From assembly GCA_947496535.1 (NCBI GenBank), contig CANMDE010000010.1:1-64000 (forward strand): a stretch of DNA of 64,000 nucleotides, given 5' to 3'. This DNA comes from an uncultured Paracoccaceae bacterium. Its GTDB lineage: Bacteria; Pseudomonadota; Alphaproteobacteria; Rhodobacterales; Rhodobacteraceae. Of the stretch, positions 52,940 through 61,239 are shown piece after piece; the first letter of the stretch is position 1, and every line of letters begins with the position of its first letter. Position numbers and translations under genes: made by a program. The notes under the pieces are model-generated. The model searched no databases, was not told the origin of the DNA, and saw only the letters and a list, made by a program, of their open reading frames with translations.

Positions 52940-53896
52940 TCATTTAGATGCCCTCTTGTTGTGAACTTCCGCGAGCAGGCACAGTATTTCATAGGCAAGT
53001 GCGGCCCCAGCAAGCGACGTTACATCCCCAACGTCAAAGGGCGGCGATACTTCGACAAGATCTGCACCAACATAGTTCAGATCGCGCAAGCCGCGTAGCA
53101 GGACCTGCGCCTGATGTGTGGTCATGCCTCCAATCTCGGGCGTACCCGTCCCCGGCGCATAAACCGGATCAAGGCTGTCGATGTCATAGGTCAGATATAC
53201 AGGCATATCGCCAACCAGCGCTTTCGCCTCTGCTGTAATCGCGGCGGGTCCTTTTTCATGGAACTCTTCGCAGAACACGACACGCATGCCTGAAGCCGCT
53301 GAAAAATCCCAACCATCCGATGTATTTTGCGTGCCGCGAATGCCGATCTGGATGGTCTTTGTCGGATCAATCAGCCCTTCCTCCACCGCCCGGCGAAATG
53401 GGGCACCATGGTTGAACTTGGAGCCCTGAAAGCTGTCGGTTGTATCTGCGTGCGCATCAACATGGATCAAAGCAACGGGTTCTTTTGCAATGGCGCGCAG
53501 CAGCGGCAGACTGATCGAATGATCCCCACCAATCGCAAAAGGCAGTACCTCTGCCCCGAGCAGCATATTGGCAAAGGCCTCAATCTCGTTATGGCTCGCC
53601 TCAACCTCAAACAGGCGGGTGAAGGGCACATCGCCCATATCCCTGATCTTCGCCAGTTGAAAAGGGTTGATCCGGGTGGCGTGGTTGACGGCCCGCATCA
53701 GGCTGGATTGATTACGCACTTCGCGCGGTCCGTGACGTGTGCCTGCGCGGTTTGTTAGCGCGCCGTCATAGGGCACGCCTAACATGCCTATGTCGGCTTC
53801 TTCTAAAGTCTGTGCGATCGGCACCCGCATAAACGTGGCAATTTCGGTGAATCTAGGTGCCAGTTGGTTCGGCGTCGCGGGCGATTTGAATTCCAA
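52940..53896 (-). CDS. Agmatinase-family ureohydrolase
   Basis: The 318-residue protein is a manganese (or nickel) ureohydrolase of the arginase/agmatinase fold. Metal ligands are visible in FAIGGDHSISLP, LIHVDAHADTTDS and LTYDIDSLDPVYAPGTGTPE. Members cleave urea from agmatine, guanidinobutyrate, guanidinopropionate or, in a recently defined branch, free guanidine; motif inspection cannot decide. It is first in a two-gene operon with the DUF917 gene. With the neighbouring importer and hydrolases it suggests assimilation of guanidino nitrogen. Confidence 0.92.
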   Translation of the reverse strand: MEFKSPATPNQLAPRFTEIATFMRVPIAQTLEEADIGMLGVPYDGALTNRAGTRHGPREVRNQSSLMRAVNHATRINPFQLAKIRDMGDVPFTRLFEVEASHNEIEAFANMLLGAEVLPFAIGGDHSISLPLLRAIAKEPVALIHVDAHADTTDSFQGSKFNHGAPFRRAVEEGLIDPTKTIQIGIRGTQNTSDGWDFSAASGMRVVFCEEFHEKGPAAITAEAKALVGDMPVYLTYDIDSLDPVYAPGTGTPEIGGMTTHQAQVLLRGLRDLNYVGADLVEVSPPFDVGDVTSLAGAALAYEILCLLAEVHNKRASK

Positions 53897-54212
53897 TGCA
53901 CCGTCCTTTCCAGTGATAGCCAGAGGATCTTACGTTTCTCATGCCGATCTGAGACTAAAACTTGGACCAGTTCCACTGTCGGTCGACGAAAATAGAGCTT
54001 GCACAGTAAAACGACGCGTCAGACGTGCGAGATGGGTGCCAAGGATGCCTAAATTTTGAACTTAGTGCCTGATTTGTCGTGTTATTTTCTTGGGTCGTCG
54101 CCCAAATGCTCAAAGCGCTGGCAGAGGCATGTGTTGCGCCCCAAGATATCATTTAAGTCCGAATTTGGGGTCACAAGCGGCACAGGAAAAGCGCAAGGAG
54201 CGGAGAAAGAAG
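53897..54212. other. Divergent intergenic region
   Basis: This region of 316 bases separates the ureohydrolase (minus) from the MBL protein (plus) and must hold both promoters. No strong palindrome, riboswitch core or reading frame with a family match was seen; I looked for guanidine-riboswitch ACGR-type loops and found none convincing. Confidence 0.5.
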
Positions 54213-54998
54213 ATGACACTTCCTATTGCCACGCAGTGGTACACTTCTAAGAAAATCGACGATGATACGACGCTGATTTTGGAGCCGCATGTGCACGTGC
54301 TCGAACAGGCCAACATGTTTTTGGTTGAAGGCGGCGAACGTGATATGATCCTCGACACTGGCATGGGAATTGTCTCCTTGAAACCCTACCTGGATACGCT
54401 GAGATCCAACCCAGACAAAGACATCATCTGCGTGTCATCGCATACCCATATTGATCACATCGGCTGCGTACATGAGTTTGAGACCCGACTTGTCCATCCG
54501 GCCGAAGCTGATGAGATGGCAAACCCATCCGGGCTGTCATCGCTCTATCGTGACGATATCCCCGCGTCGCTTTTGAAGACATTCCTAGATGCAGGCTACC
54601 CGCCGATTGACGAGCTGCTGATCGACGCATTGCCTTTTGCCGGATACGATCCGAAATCCTATGTTTTGCACGGTGCGCCCGCGAGCGGCTTGCTCAACGA
54701 AGGTGATGTGGTCGATTTGGGCAATCATCAGTATTCTGTGTTGCATCTTCCGGGCCATTCTCCGGGCGGCATTGGGCTTTTTGAAGCGTCATCCGGCGTG
54801 CTGTTTGGTGCCGACGCCATCTATGATGGCCCCCTCATTTATGAAGGCCCGGGGATGAGCGTTCCTGACTATTTAAAGACTTTTGAAAAGCTAAAGGCGT
54901 TAGACGTTTCCATGGTGCATGGTGGGCATGACCCAAGCTTTGGATCAGAGCGTATGCATGAGATTATCGCGGAGTATGAGGCGATCTGGCGCGCCTAA
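54213..54998 (+). CDS. MBL-fold metallo-hydrolase
   Basis: The 261-residue protein has the metallo-beta-lactamase fold with the zinc motif SSHTHIDHIG (His77, His79, Asp81, His82), a further ligand in LHLPGHSPGGIG and Asp in FGADAIYDGP. Members hydrolyse thioesters, lactones, phosphodiesters or amides; no subclass is apparent. AAGGAGCGGAG lies ahead of ATG 54213; an upstream open frame from 54090 is Arg-rich with no family match. It converges on the cupin gene with only seven bases between stops. Confidence 0.88.
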   Translation: MTLPIATQWYTSKKIDDDTTLILEPHVHVLEQANMFLVEGGERDMILDTGMGIVSLKPYLDTLRSNPDKDIICVSSHTHIDHIGCVHEFETRLVHPAEADEMANPSGLSSLYRDDIPASLLKTFLDAGYPPIDELLIDALPFAGYDPKSYVLHGAPASGLLNEGDVVDLGNHQYSVLHLPGHSPGGIGLFEASSGVLFGADAIYDGPLIYEGPGMSVPDYLKTFEKLKALDVSMVHGGHDPSFGSERMHEIIAEYEAIWRA

Positions 54999-55005
54999 CT
55001 GCCTA

Positions 55006-55338
55006 TCATTCCAGAATTTTGACAGGCCGTTCCCACTGGATCAATACGGCACAGCCTGTCTTGGACCAGACCGAATGTGACGTGCCTTCGGGGTTCAGAA
55101 CCAACGTACCTTTCGGATAGTCGCCACGTTCATCCGATTGGCTTCCTTCCAGAACAAGGATCGTTTCCAGCCCCGTGTGCAAGTGCAGTGGAACCTTGGC
55201 ACCCGGCGCATACCGCAAGATGGCTAAAGCTGGCGACCCTTCTTTAATGTAATGCACCTCGACGCCTTCGCGGAAGGGGACAAAAGGCAGGTGCTGCCAC
55301 GTATTGATCACATCGCTGATGACTAAGGGGTCAATCAT
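55006..55338 (-). CDS. Cupin-domain protein
   Basis: The 110-residue protein is a single small beta barrel with the cupin motif PLHLHTGLETILVLEGSQSD (His-x-His...Glu) and the second motif in GTLVLNPEGTSHSVWSKTG (conserved His), which together bind a metal. It resembles ChrR-type anti-sigma cupins and small isomerases, so a catalytic or sensing role is possible. It is the last gene of the BMP-importer operon; its ATG overlaps the preceding hydrolase gene by eight bases. Confidence 0.85.
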   Translation of the reverse strand: MIDPLVISDVINTWQHLPFVPFREGVEVHYIKEGSPALAILRYAPGAKVPLHLHTGLETILVLEGSQSDERGDYPKGTLVLNPEGTSHSVWSKTGCAVLIQWERPVKILE

Positions 55339-55999
55339 TAAATGCTCCCTCTAGCTCTGCGTAGGTTGCTGTCCAGCCCACAATGACGCCTTGCGCGCGG
55401 ATCATATCGAGCGTCGCGGCCTTGAAGGCGGGAAAATAGCTTTCGGTGGCGTCCTCAATCAGCAGGCACTCAAAGCCGCGATCATTGGCCTCGCGCATCG
55501 TGGTTTGCACGCAGACTTCGGTTGTGACCCCAGCAAAAATCAGGGTCTTTACTCCGCGTTGTGTCAGATGATCGGCAAGGTCTGTCGCGTAGAACGCACC
55601 TTTGCCGGGTTTGTCGATCACCAGTTCACCTGCAATCGGATAGACCTGCGGAATGATATCGGCACCGTCTTCGCCAGCGACCAAGATGCGGCCCATCGGC
55701 CCCGGATCACCGATGCGCAGGCTGGGTTTGCCCCGGTCACGCTTGGCATCGGGCAGGTCGGACAGGTCGGGTTTGTGGCATTCGCGGGTGTGAACAACAT
55801 GCAGGCCTTGGGCGCGGCACAACGCCAACAACTTGGCTGTCGTGGGCACAATCGCTTGCAGCAACGATACATCGTTTCCAAGCGTTTCCCCGAAGCCACC
55901 CGGCTCGATAAAGTCCCGTTGCATGTCAATCACGATGAGTGTGGTTGTCGTGGGATCAAAATCGAACGCAAAGGGCAGGGCGGTTGTAATCTGCACCAT
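55331..55999 (-). CDS. Cysteine hydrolase (isochorismatase family)
   Basis: The 222-residue protein has the catalytic triad Asp25 (IVIDMQRDFIEPGG), Lys130 (VIDKPGKGAFYATD) and Cys163 (VTTEVCVQTTMREANDRGFE). It is a paralogue of the biuret-hydrolase-like protein at 57495, sharing the GDPGPMGRIL and DIIPQVYP segments, and so probably attacks a related ureido compound. It starts on the last base of the ATPase gene. Confidence 0.88.
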   Translation of the reverse strand: MVQITTALPFAFDFDPTTTTLIVIDMQRDFIEPGGFGETLGNDVSLLQAIVPTTAKLLALCRAQGLHVVHTRECHKPDLSDLPDAKRDRGKPSLRIGDPGPMGRILVAGEDGADIIPQVYPIAGELVIDKPGKGAFYATDLADHLTQRGVKTLIFAGVTTEVCVQTTMREANDRGFECLLIEDATESYFPAFKAATLDMIRAQGVIVGWTATYAELEGAFND

Positions 56000-57498
56000 C
56001 AGGCATGCCCCCCCATATGATGGCCGATGGTGGCGATGTCGGCCTGCGCAATCGGCGCGTCATAGGCGATACGCGCTTCGGACATGACCAACACCCGGTC
56101 CGCCAGTTCCATGATTTCATCAAGGTCTTCGGACATAAGCAACACAGCTGTGTTGCTGTTGCGTGCGGTCATGATGCGCGCACGGATTTCGCTGACGGCT
56201 GAAAAATCAAGGCCAAAGCAGGGGTTTGAGATGATTAGTAGATTAACCGCGCCCGATAATTCCCGCGCCAGAACCGCGCGTTGCACATTGCCCCCGGATA
56301 AGGATTGCATGGGGCTATTGATCGAGGCTGTTTTGACTTTGAAAGCGGCCACAAGATCCGTCGCGTGGTCGCGCATTTTGCGCGGCGACAGCCAAAAGCC
56401 CGCGCCATCGAAACTGCGAAAGGCGATGTTTTCGGCTAAGGACATGCGCGGTGCACAGGCGTTTTGCAAAGGCTCTTCAGGCAGATAGCGGACGCGGAGC
56501 GCTTGTGCCTCTTGCCGGGTGGCGCTGTATGGCGCGCCTTTGACGCGGATTGTACCACCTTCCAGCGGCCGCTGCCCGGTCAGGATTTCCATCAGCTCCA
56601 TCTGACCATTGCCAGATATGCCCGCAATTCCGACAATCTCGCCTGCATGCACAGTTAGATCCGTAATTTCGATGCCTTTCAGGCCGGACCGATCTTTCGC
56701 GCGCGCGTTTTGCAGCTGCAATATCGGCGCGCCTGCGTCGCCTTTGCGTTCGGCGGCTTTGGCCAAGGTTGCATCGCCCATCATCATCGCGGCCATATCG
56801 GTGTGACTAAGATCACTCACCTTGCCACTGCCCACCAGCTTGCCTCGGCGCAGGACCGAGACCTCGTCCGCATAGGCCGTCACTTCGCGGAATTTATGGG
56901 TGATCATCAGGACCGAGATCGCGCCATCCGCGCAAAGCTTGCGTACATGGCCCAGCACTTCATCTGCTTCGTCTGGCGTCAGAACCGAGGTCGGCTCATC
57001 GAGGATCAGAAAACGCCGTCCAAGGTAAAGCTGTTTGAGGATTTCCAGCTTTTGCTTTTCCCCAGCTGCCAAGGCGCGCACAGGCCGATCCAACGGCACC
57101 TGAAACGGCATTTGCATCATAAAAACCTTCAGCGCCGCACGTTCCGTCCGCCAATCAATCACACGTGGCGCGTCTTCACGACTGATTACCAGATTTTCCG
57201 CAACGGTCAGCGAAGGCACCAATGTGAAATGCTGATAGACCATTCCGAGGCCAAGCGCGTGGGCGGCTTTGGGATCGTCGATGCGGGCCTCTTTGCGGTC
57301 CACGAGCATTTCGCCTGATGTTGCGTGGTAGAACCCCATCATACATTTGACGAGCGTGGATTTACCCGCGCCATTTTCACCAAGTAAACCGTGAAAACTG
57401 CCGGGTTTGATATGGATCGAACAATCGTCCAGTGCCGTGAAAGCCCCAAACGTCATCGTCATATGTAGGGTTTCAACACCGATTGCGCCTTGGGTCAT
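55999..57498 (-). CDS. ABC transporter ATPase of BMP-type importer
   Basis: The 499-residue protein is a double ATP-binding subunit of the simple-sugar/nucleoside type (MglA, YufO-like). The first half has Walker A GLLGENGAGKSTLVKCMMG, RALAAGEKQKLEILKQLYLG and FLILDEPTSVLTPDEAD. The second half has GISGNGQMELMEILTG, LSGGNVQRAVLARELSG and LLIISNPCFGLD. The degenerate second Walker A and B are normal for this family. It works with the two permeases at 59189-61218 and the BMP protein at 61240. It overlaps its neighbours by one and four bases. Confidence 0.92.
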   Translation of the reverse strand: MTQGAIGVETLHMTMTFGAFTALDDCSIHIKPGSFHGLLGENGAGKSTLVKCMMGFYHATSGEMLVDRKEARIDDPKAAHALGLGMVYQHFTLVPSLTVAENLVISREDAPRVIDWRTERAALKVFMMQMPFQVPLDRPVRALAAGEKQKLEILKQLYLGRRFLILDEPTSVLTPDEADEVLGHVRKLCADGAISVLMITHKFREVTAYADEVSVLRRGKLVGSGKVSDLSHTDMAAMMMGDATLAKAAERKGDAGAPILQLQNARAKDRSGLKGIEITDLTVHAGEIVGIAGISGNGQMELMEILTGQRPLEGGTIRVKGAPYSATRQEAQALRVRYLPEEPLQNACAPRMSLAENIAFRSFDGAGFWLSPRKMRDHATDLVAAFKVKTASINSPMQSLSGGNVQRAVLARELSGAVNLLIISNPCFGLDFSAVSEIRARIMTARNSNTAVLLMSEDLDEIMELADRVLVMSEARIAYDAPIAQADIATIGHHMGGHA

Positions 57499-58169
57499 GG
57501 CAGTTGGCTCAACAGCGTTTCGCTATCGCTGACGGCCCCGAAGACGCCGCCTTGCATGGTGACCATCTTAAGCGCGGCATCATGGTTGCCTTTGTCGGTC
57601 GCCCCGCAGCAATCAGACAGCACAAGGCATTCAAACCCGCGGTCGTTGCCTTCGCGCATGGTGGTCGATACGCAGACATCTGTGGTGATCCCGGTCAGGA
57701 TGAGGTTCTCGATCCCGCGCGTGCGCAGGATCATTTCCAGATCGGTCGCGTAGAAGCTGCCCTTGCCGGGTTTATCGATGATCGGTTCGCCGTCAGTCGG
57801 GTAAAGTTCTGGAATAATATCCCAGCCGGGCTCGCCCCGCACAAGGATTTTGCCGCAAGGTCCGGGGTCGCCGATACCTGCGCCAATCTGTTGGCTGCGC
57901 CAGCGCTTATTGGCCGGAAGATCGGCCAGATCGGTGCGGTGGCCCTCGCGCGTGTGGATGATGTGGTAGCCTTTGGACCGCATGGCTGCGAGAACCGCCT
58001 TAATTGGCTGAATTGGGGCTTGGGTCATGGACAGGTCGTAACCCATTTTGTCCACGTAGCCACCAGCACCGCAAAAGTCGGTTTGCATGTCGATGATGAT
58101 CAGCGCCGTGTTCTCTGGGCGCAGATCGCCGTTATAGGGCCAGACATAGGGGTCTGCTTGAATACTCAT
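57495..58169 (-). CDS. biuH: Biuret amidohydrolase-like cysteine hydrolase
   Basis: The 224-residue protein matches the Rhizobium biuret hydrolase (BiuH) pattern from its first residues: ADPYVWPYNGDLRPENTAL, IIDMQTDFCGAGGYVDKMGY and LPANKRWRSQQIGAGIGDPG. The triad is Asp27, Lys133 and Cys166 (ITTDVCVSTTMRE), each nine residues earlier than I recall for the rhizobial enzyme. BiuH cleaves biuret to allophanate and ammonia. No allophanate hydrolase is visible in the window, so the product would have to be processed by a gene elsewhere. It is locked by overlaps between the formamidase and ATPase genes. Confidence 0.82.
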   Translation of the reverse strand: MSIQADPYVWPYNGDLRPENTALIIIDMQTDFCGAGGYVDKMGYDLSMTQAPIQPIKAVLAAMRSKGYHIIHTREGHRTDLADLPANKRWRSQQIGAGIGDPGPCGKILVRGEPGWDIIPELYPTDGEPIIDKPGKGSFYATDLEMILRTRGIENLILTGITTDVCVSTTMREGNDRGFECLVLSDCCGATDKGNHDAALKMVTMQGGVFGAVSDSETLLSQLP

Positions 58170-59179
58170 TCTGCAGCCTCAGGCGTTGTATCGAAAAGGG
58201 CCGTTGGCGCGGGGAAGCCGAAATCGGTGCCGTCGGTGGTTTTGACTTCGTCCTCCCACGGTAGGCGGTATTGGCCAGCAGCCAGATCGGTCATGTAGGT
58301 GTAAGGACAATCCTGCGCGCCGCCCTTGACGGCCACATAGCCGCGATGGCCGAACTGGTAGATGTTGTTTTCGACCCCCCAGTTGATCCGAGCTTCACGG
58401 ACCAGATCGGGGCGCACCTCGGCGGTGATGATCTCGTCCGCCCGACCGGATGTACCATGGGCAATGATGCTGCCGTCGAAATTGCAAATCATTCCTTCGC
58501 CCATGCTGTCAAAGGTGCCGTCAGAACCGCACATGCAGACATTTGCTGTGACCATCAGATTACAAAACGCGTTGGATTGATTTGTAAATCTCCAACTGTC
58601 GCGGATGGGGGCCGTATAGCCAGCGGTGCGCAGCATAATCTCGGCCCCTATATAGGCCGCCTCGCGCGCCATTTCAGGGAACATGCCGTCATGGCAGATA
58701 ATTAGCGAAAGCTTGCAGCCCTTTGGTCCGTCGATCACCGGAATACCGCCATCGCCGGGGGCCCAGGGTTCGACTGGAACCCACGGGTGCATCTTGCGAT
58801 AGTAGAGTTTGACCTCGCCCGTGTTGTCGATAATCAGCCCGGTGTTCCAGGGCATGCCGCCCGGGTTCTTTTCCATGATTGAAAAGCAGCCCCAGATATC
58901 GTTATCGATGCAGGCTTGCTGAAACGCTGCGACCTCTGGCCCGTCCATCGTGCACATGATGTCAGGATTGATGTCCATCGACAGCCCATGCAGCGCGTAT
59001 TCAGGAAACACGACCAGATCCATCGTCCCCATGTTGCGACGCGCCTTTGCTGTCACCTCAACGATGCGGGCCGTTTGGGCGGCCAGATCATCGGGTGTGA
59101 CGACGGTGGGCAGTTTGAGTTGCACCAGACCGATGACCACGCCATTGGGGGATTTGTTCAGACCTCCAAGACCATTCAT
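58166..59179 (-). CDS. amiF: Formamidase-like nitrilase-superfamily amidase
   Basis: The 337-residue protein resembles Helicobacter AmiF, which hydrolyses formamide to formate and ammonia. The nitrilase triad is Glu60 (LVVFPEYALHGL), Lys129 (LYYRKMHPWVPVEPW) and Cys162 (SLIICHDGMFPEMAREAAY). Further AmiF-like segments are GVENNIYQFGHRGYVA and DLAAGQYRLPWED. Aliphatic amidase AmiE is the main alternative. It lies between the permeases and the biuret-hydrolase-like gene, which it overlaps by four bases, so the importer probably brings in formamide or a larger amide that releases it. Confidence 0.88.
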   Translation of the reverse strand: MNGLGGLNKSPNGVVIGLVQLKLPTVVTPDDLAAQTARIVEVTAKARRNMGTMDLVVFPEYALHGLSMDINPDIMCTMDGPEVAAFQQACIDNDIWGCFSIMEKNPGGMPWNTGLIIDNTGEVKLYYRKMHPWVPVEPWAPGDGGIPVIDGPKGCKLSLIICHDGMFPEMAREAAYIGAEIMLRTAGYTAPIRDSWRFTNQSNAFCNLMVTANVCMCGSDGTFDSMGEGMICNFDGSIIAHGTSGRADEIITAEVRPDLVREARINWGVENNIYQFGHRGYVAVKGGAQDCPYTYMTDLAAGQYRLPWEDEVKTTDGTDFGFPAPTALFDTTPEAAE

Positions 59180-59188
59180 GTCACTCTC

Positions 59189-60109
59189 CTATTTGGTTAT
59201 GCTCAACTCGCCCGGAGCGCCGGTCATGGCGCGGGTGGGCGAGGAGGTTACGATCAGAACGCCCAGTGTCAGGACGTAGGGGGCGGCGAAAAACAGGTAA
59301 TAGCCCTCAGAGACACCGACTGATTGCAGCGTTGGTCCGAGCGCTCCTGCACCGCCAAAAAGGAGCGCAGCCCCGAAACAGGCGATGGGATTCCAGCGGG
59401 CAAAGATGACGAGGGCCACTGCCATCAGACCTTGACCAGATGAGATGCCCTCGTTCCAACTGCCCGGATAGAACAGCGACAGATACGCGCCGCCGACACC
59501 CGCAAAAGCCCCACCGGCAGCTGTGGCCGACGTACGGATCAGTGCGGGTTGTAGACCCATCGCACGGGCGGCATCGGTGCTATCGCCAACCACGCGAATG
59601 ATCAGTCCAACTTTCGTTGCGCGAAACATCCACCACATGGCAAAAGCCAGCACTGCCCCGATCAGGAACAGCACATTCACTCGCAAGGCTGCTTTCACCT
59701 GCGGGATATCAGACCACCAGCCAAAACTGATCGACGGTAAGTCAGGTGCCACCGGCTGCACGTAGGGTTTGCCGAAATAGAAGGCGAGGCCCATGCCAAG
59801 GATCATCATCGCAATCCCCACGGCGATGTCATTCACGCGAGGCAGGGAACAGATCAGCCCATGGACCAGTCCGAACAGTGCCCCACCTGCAGCGGCTGCC
59901 AAGACACCGAGCCAGGGCGATCCGGTGAGATATGCGATGGCGTAGGCGGACATCGCCCCAAAGACCAACGTGCCTTCCAGCCCGAGGTTAATACGGCCGG
60001 ACCGTTCCGTCAGAACTTCGCCCAGACTAACAAACAAAAACGGGGTCGAGACGCGGATCGCACCACCCAAGATCGCCAGGGGGATGACCCATAGGCCCAG
60101 ATCTTCCAT
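59189..60109 (-). CDS. ABC permease of BMP-type importer (YufQ-like)
   Basis: The 306-residue membrane protein belongs to the BPD_transp_2 family, with about eight to ten helices. Typical segments are the N-terminal FVSLGEVLTERSGRINLGLEG and RATKVGLIIRVVGDSTDAA. It pairs with the 369-residue permease (shared stop/start base at 60109) to form the channel of a nucleoside-type importer. The gap to the formamidase gene is nine bases. Confidence 0.92.
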   Translation of the reverse strand: MEDLGLWVIPLAILGGAIRVSTPFLFVSLGEVLTERSGRINLGLEGTLVFGAMSAYAIAYLTGSPWLGVLAAAAGGALFGLVHGLICSLPRVNDIAVGIAMMILGMGLAFYFGKPYVQPVAPDLPSISFGWWSDIPQVKAALRVNVLFLIGAVLAFAMWWMFRATKVGLIIRVVGDSTDAARAMGLQPALIRTSATAAGGAFAGVGGAYLSLFYPGSWNEGISSGQGLMAVALVIFARWNPIACFGAALLFGGAGALGPTLQSVGVSEGYYLFFAAPYVLTLGVLIVTSSPTRAMTGAPGELSITK

Positions 60110-61218
60110 TACGTGGATCTCCAGCGTTCAGGTGCAAAGATTTTGAACCGGCCATAGAGCGTGTCGCTCATCAGGATGGAGATGAAGACAAAGCCTTGCA
60201 GGACCAGGGTTGTGGCATCCGGCAGGTCCATGCGTCGTTGGATCAGGCCTGATGATGCCTCAAACCCGGCCAGCAGGATAGCCAAAGGGATAATAGCAAG
60301 CGGGTTATGACGCGCAAGAAAGGCGATCAGGATGCCCGTGTAGCCGTATCCCGTTGCCAAACTCGCATTGGCCGCGCCGTGTACAGCGGTGACTTCAAAA
60401 AATCCGGCTAGTCCTGCAAGCGCGCCACCAAGTGCTGTGAAGCCGACGATCAAACGACCCACTGGCAAGCCCTGCACCTGTGCGGCCCGCATATTGCCGC
60501 CTACGATCCTTGCGGCAAAACCCCATGTCGTTTTGTCGATCAAGACCCAAGCCAACACACAGGAGAGCATCCCGAATGCGAGACCCCAGTGGACCTCCCA
60601 GCCGGGGATATCACCCACGCGTAAATTTTCAGCGAGAGGTGCTGTTGAAGGTTTGTTTAGGCTTGCCGGGTCACGCAGCGGACCTTCAACAAGGTGGTTC
60701 ATCAAGGCAATCGCGATATAGGCCATGAGCAAGCTGGCGATAGTTTCATTCACCCCGCGATAATGGCGCAGGGCTCCAACGCTTCCGATCCACAGAGCGC
60801 CAAAAATTATCGCGCTGGCCACCATCATTGGTACAGCGATCAGACCAGAACTATTTGTGAAAATGACACCCATAGCCCCGGCTGCGACGCCGCCCAAAAC
60901 GATGGCGCCCTCACCGCCAATGACCACAAGGCCAAGACGGGCAGGCAAGGCGACACAAAGGGCGGCAAACAACAACGGGGCGGTGCGGGACAGGGTATTT
61001 TGCCATGAAAACGCGGTTCCAAAGCCCGCGCGGTAGGTCAGAGAAAAGAACTCGGTCGGTGATTTACCTTGCAGCGACAAGAAGATGCTGAACGCCGCAA
61101 AGCCGACCAACAATGCAGAAAGGGGCAGGATGACAGCCTCAGACCGACGCGCGAGCGTCCCCAAAAACCCATTGGGCGATGGTGTGGCAAGCGGATTCGA
61201 TGCTGTTTGGTCCGTCAT
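60109..61218 (-). CDS. ABC permease of BMP-type importer (YufP-like)
   Basis: The 369-residue protein is the larger permease of the importer (BPD_transp_2 family), with an extended N-terminal cytosolic segment (about 30 residues), a periplasmic loop and about nine helices. It includes ALPARLGLVVIGGEGAIVLG and WGFAARIVGGNMRAAQVQGL, the coupling-helix region. It follows the BMP protein gene by 21 bases. Confidence 0.92.
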   Translation of the reverse strand: MTDQTASNPLATPSPNGFLGTLARRSEAVILPLSALLVGFAAFSIFLSLQGKSPTEFFSLTYRAGFGTAFSWQNTLSRTAPLLFAALCVALPARLGLVVIGGEGAIVLGGVAAGAMGVIFTNSSGLIAVPMMVASAIIFGALWIGSVGALRHYRGVNETIASLLMAYIAIALMNHLVEGPLRDPASLNKPSTAPLAENLRVGDIPGWEVHWGLAFGMLSCVLAWVLIDKTTWGFAARIVGGNMRAAQVQGLPVGRLIVGFTALGGALAGLAGFFEVTAVHGAANASLATGYGYTGILIAFLARHNPLAIIPLAILLAGFEASSGLIQRRMDLPDATTLVLQGFVFISILMSDTLYGRFKIFAPERWRST

Positions 61219-61239
61219 GGCTGCCCCTTGATCCCAGAA

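Noticed and set aside
57483..58298. A 271-codon open frame antisense to the biuret-hydrolase-like gene
   Set aside because: The minus-strand protein has a complete catalytic triad and overlapping operon neighbours; the plus-strand product has no recognisable fold.
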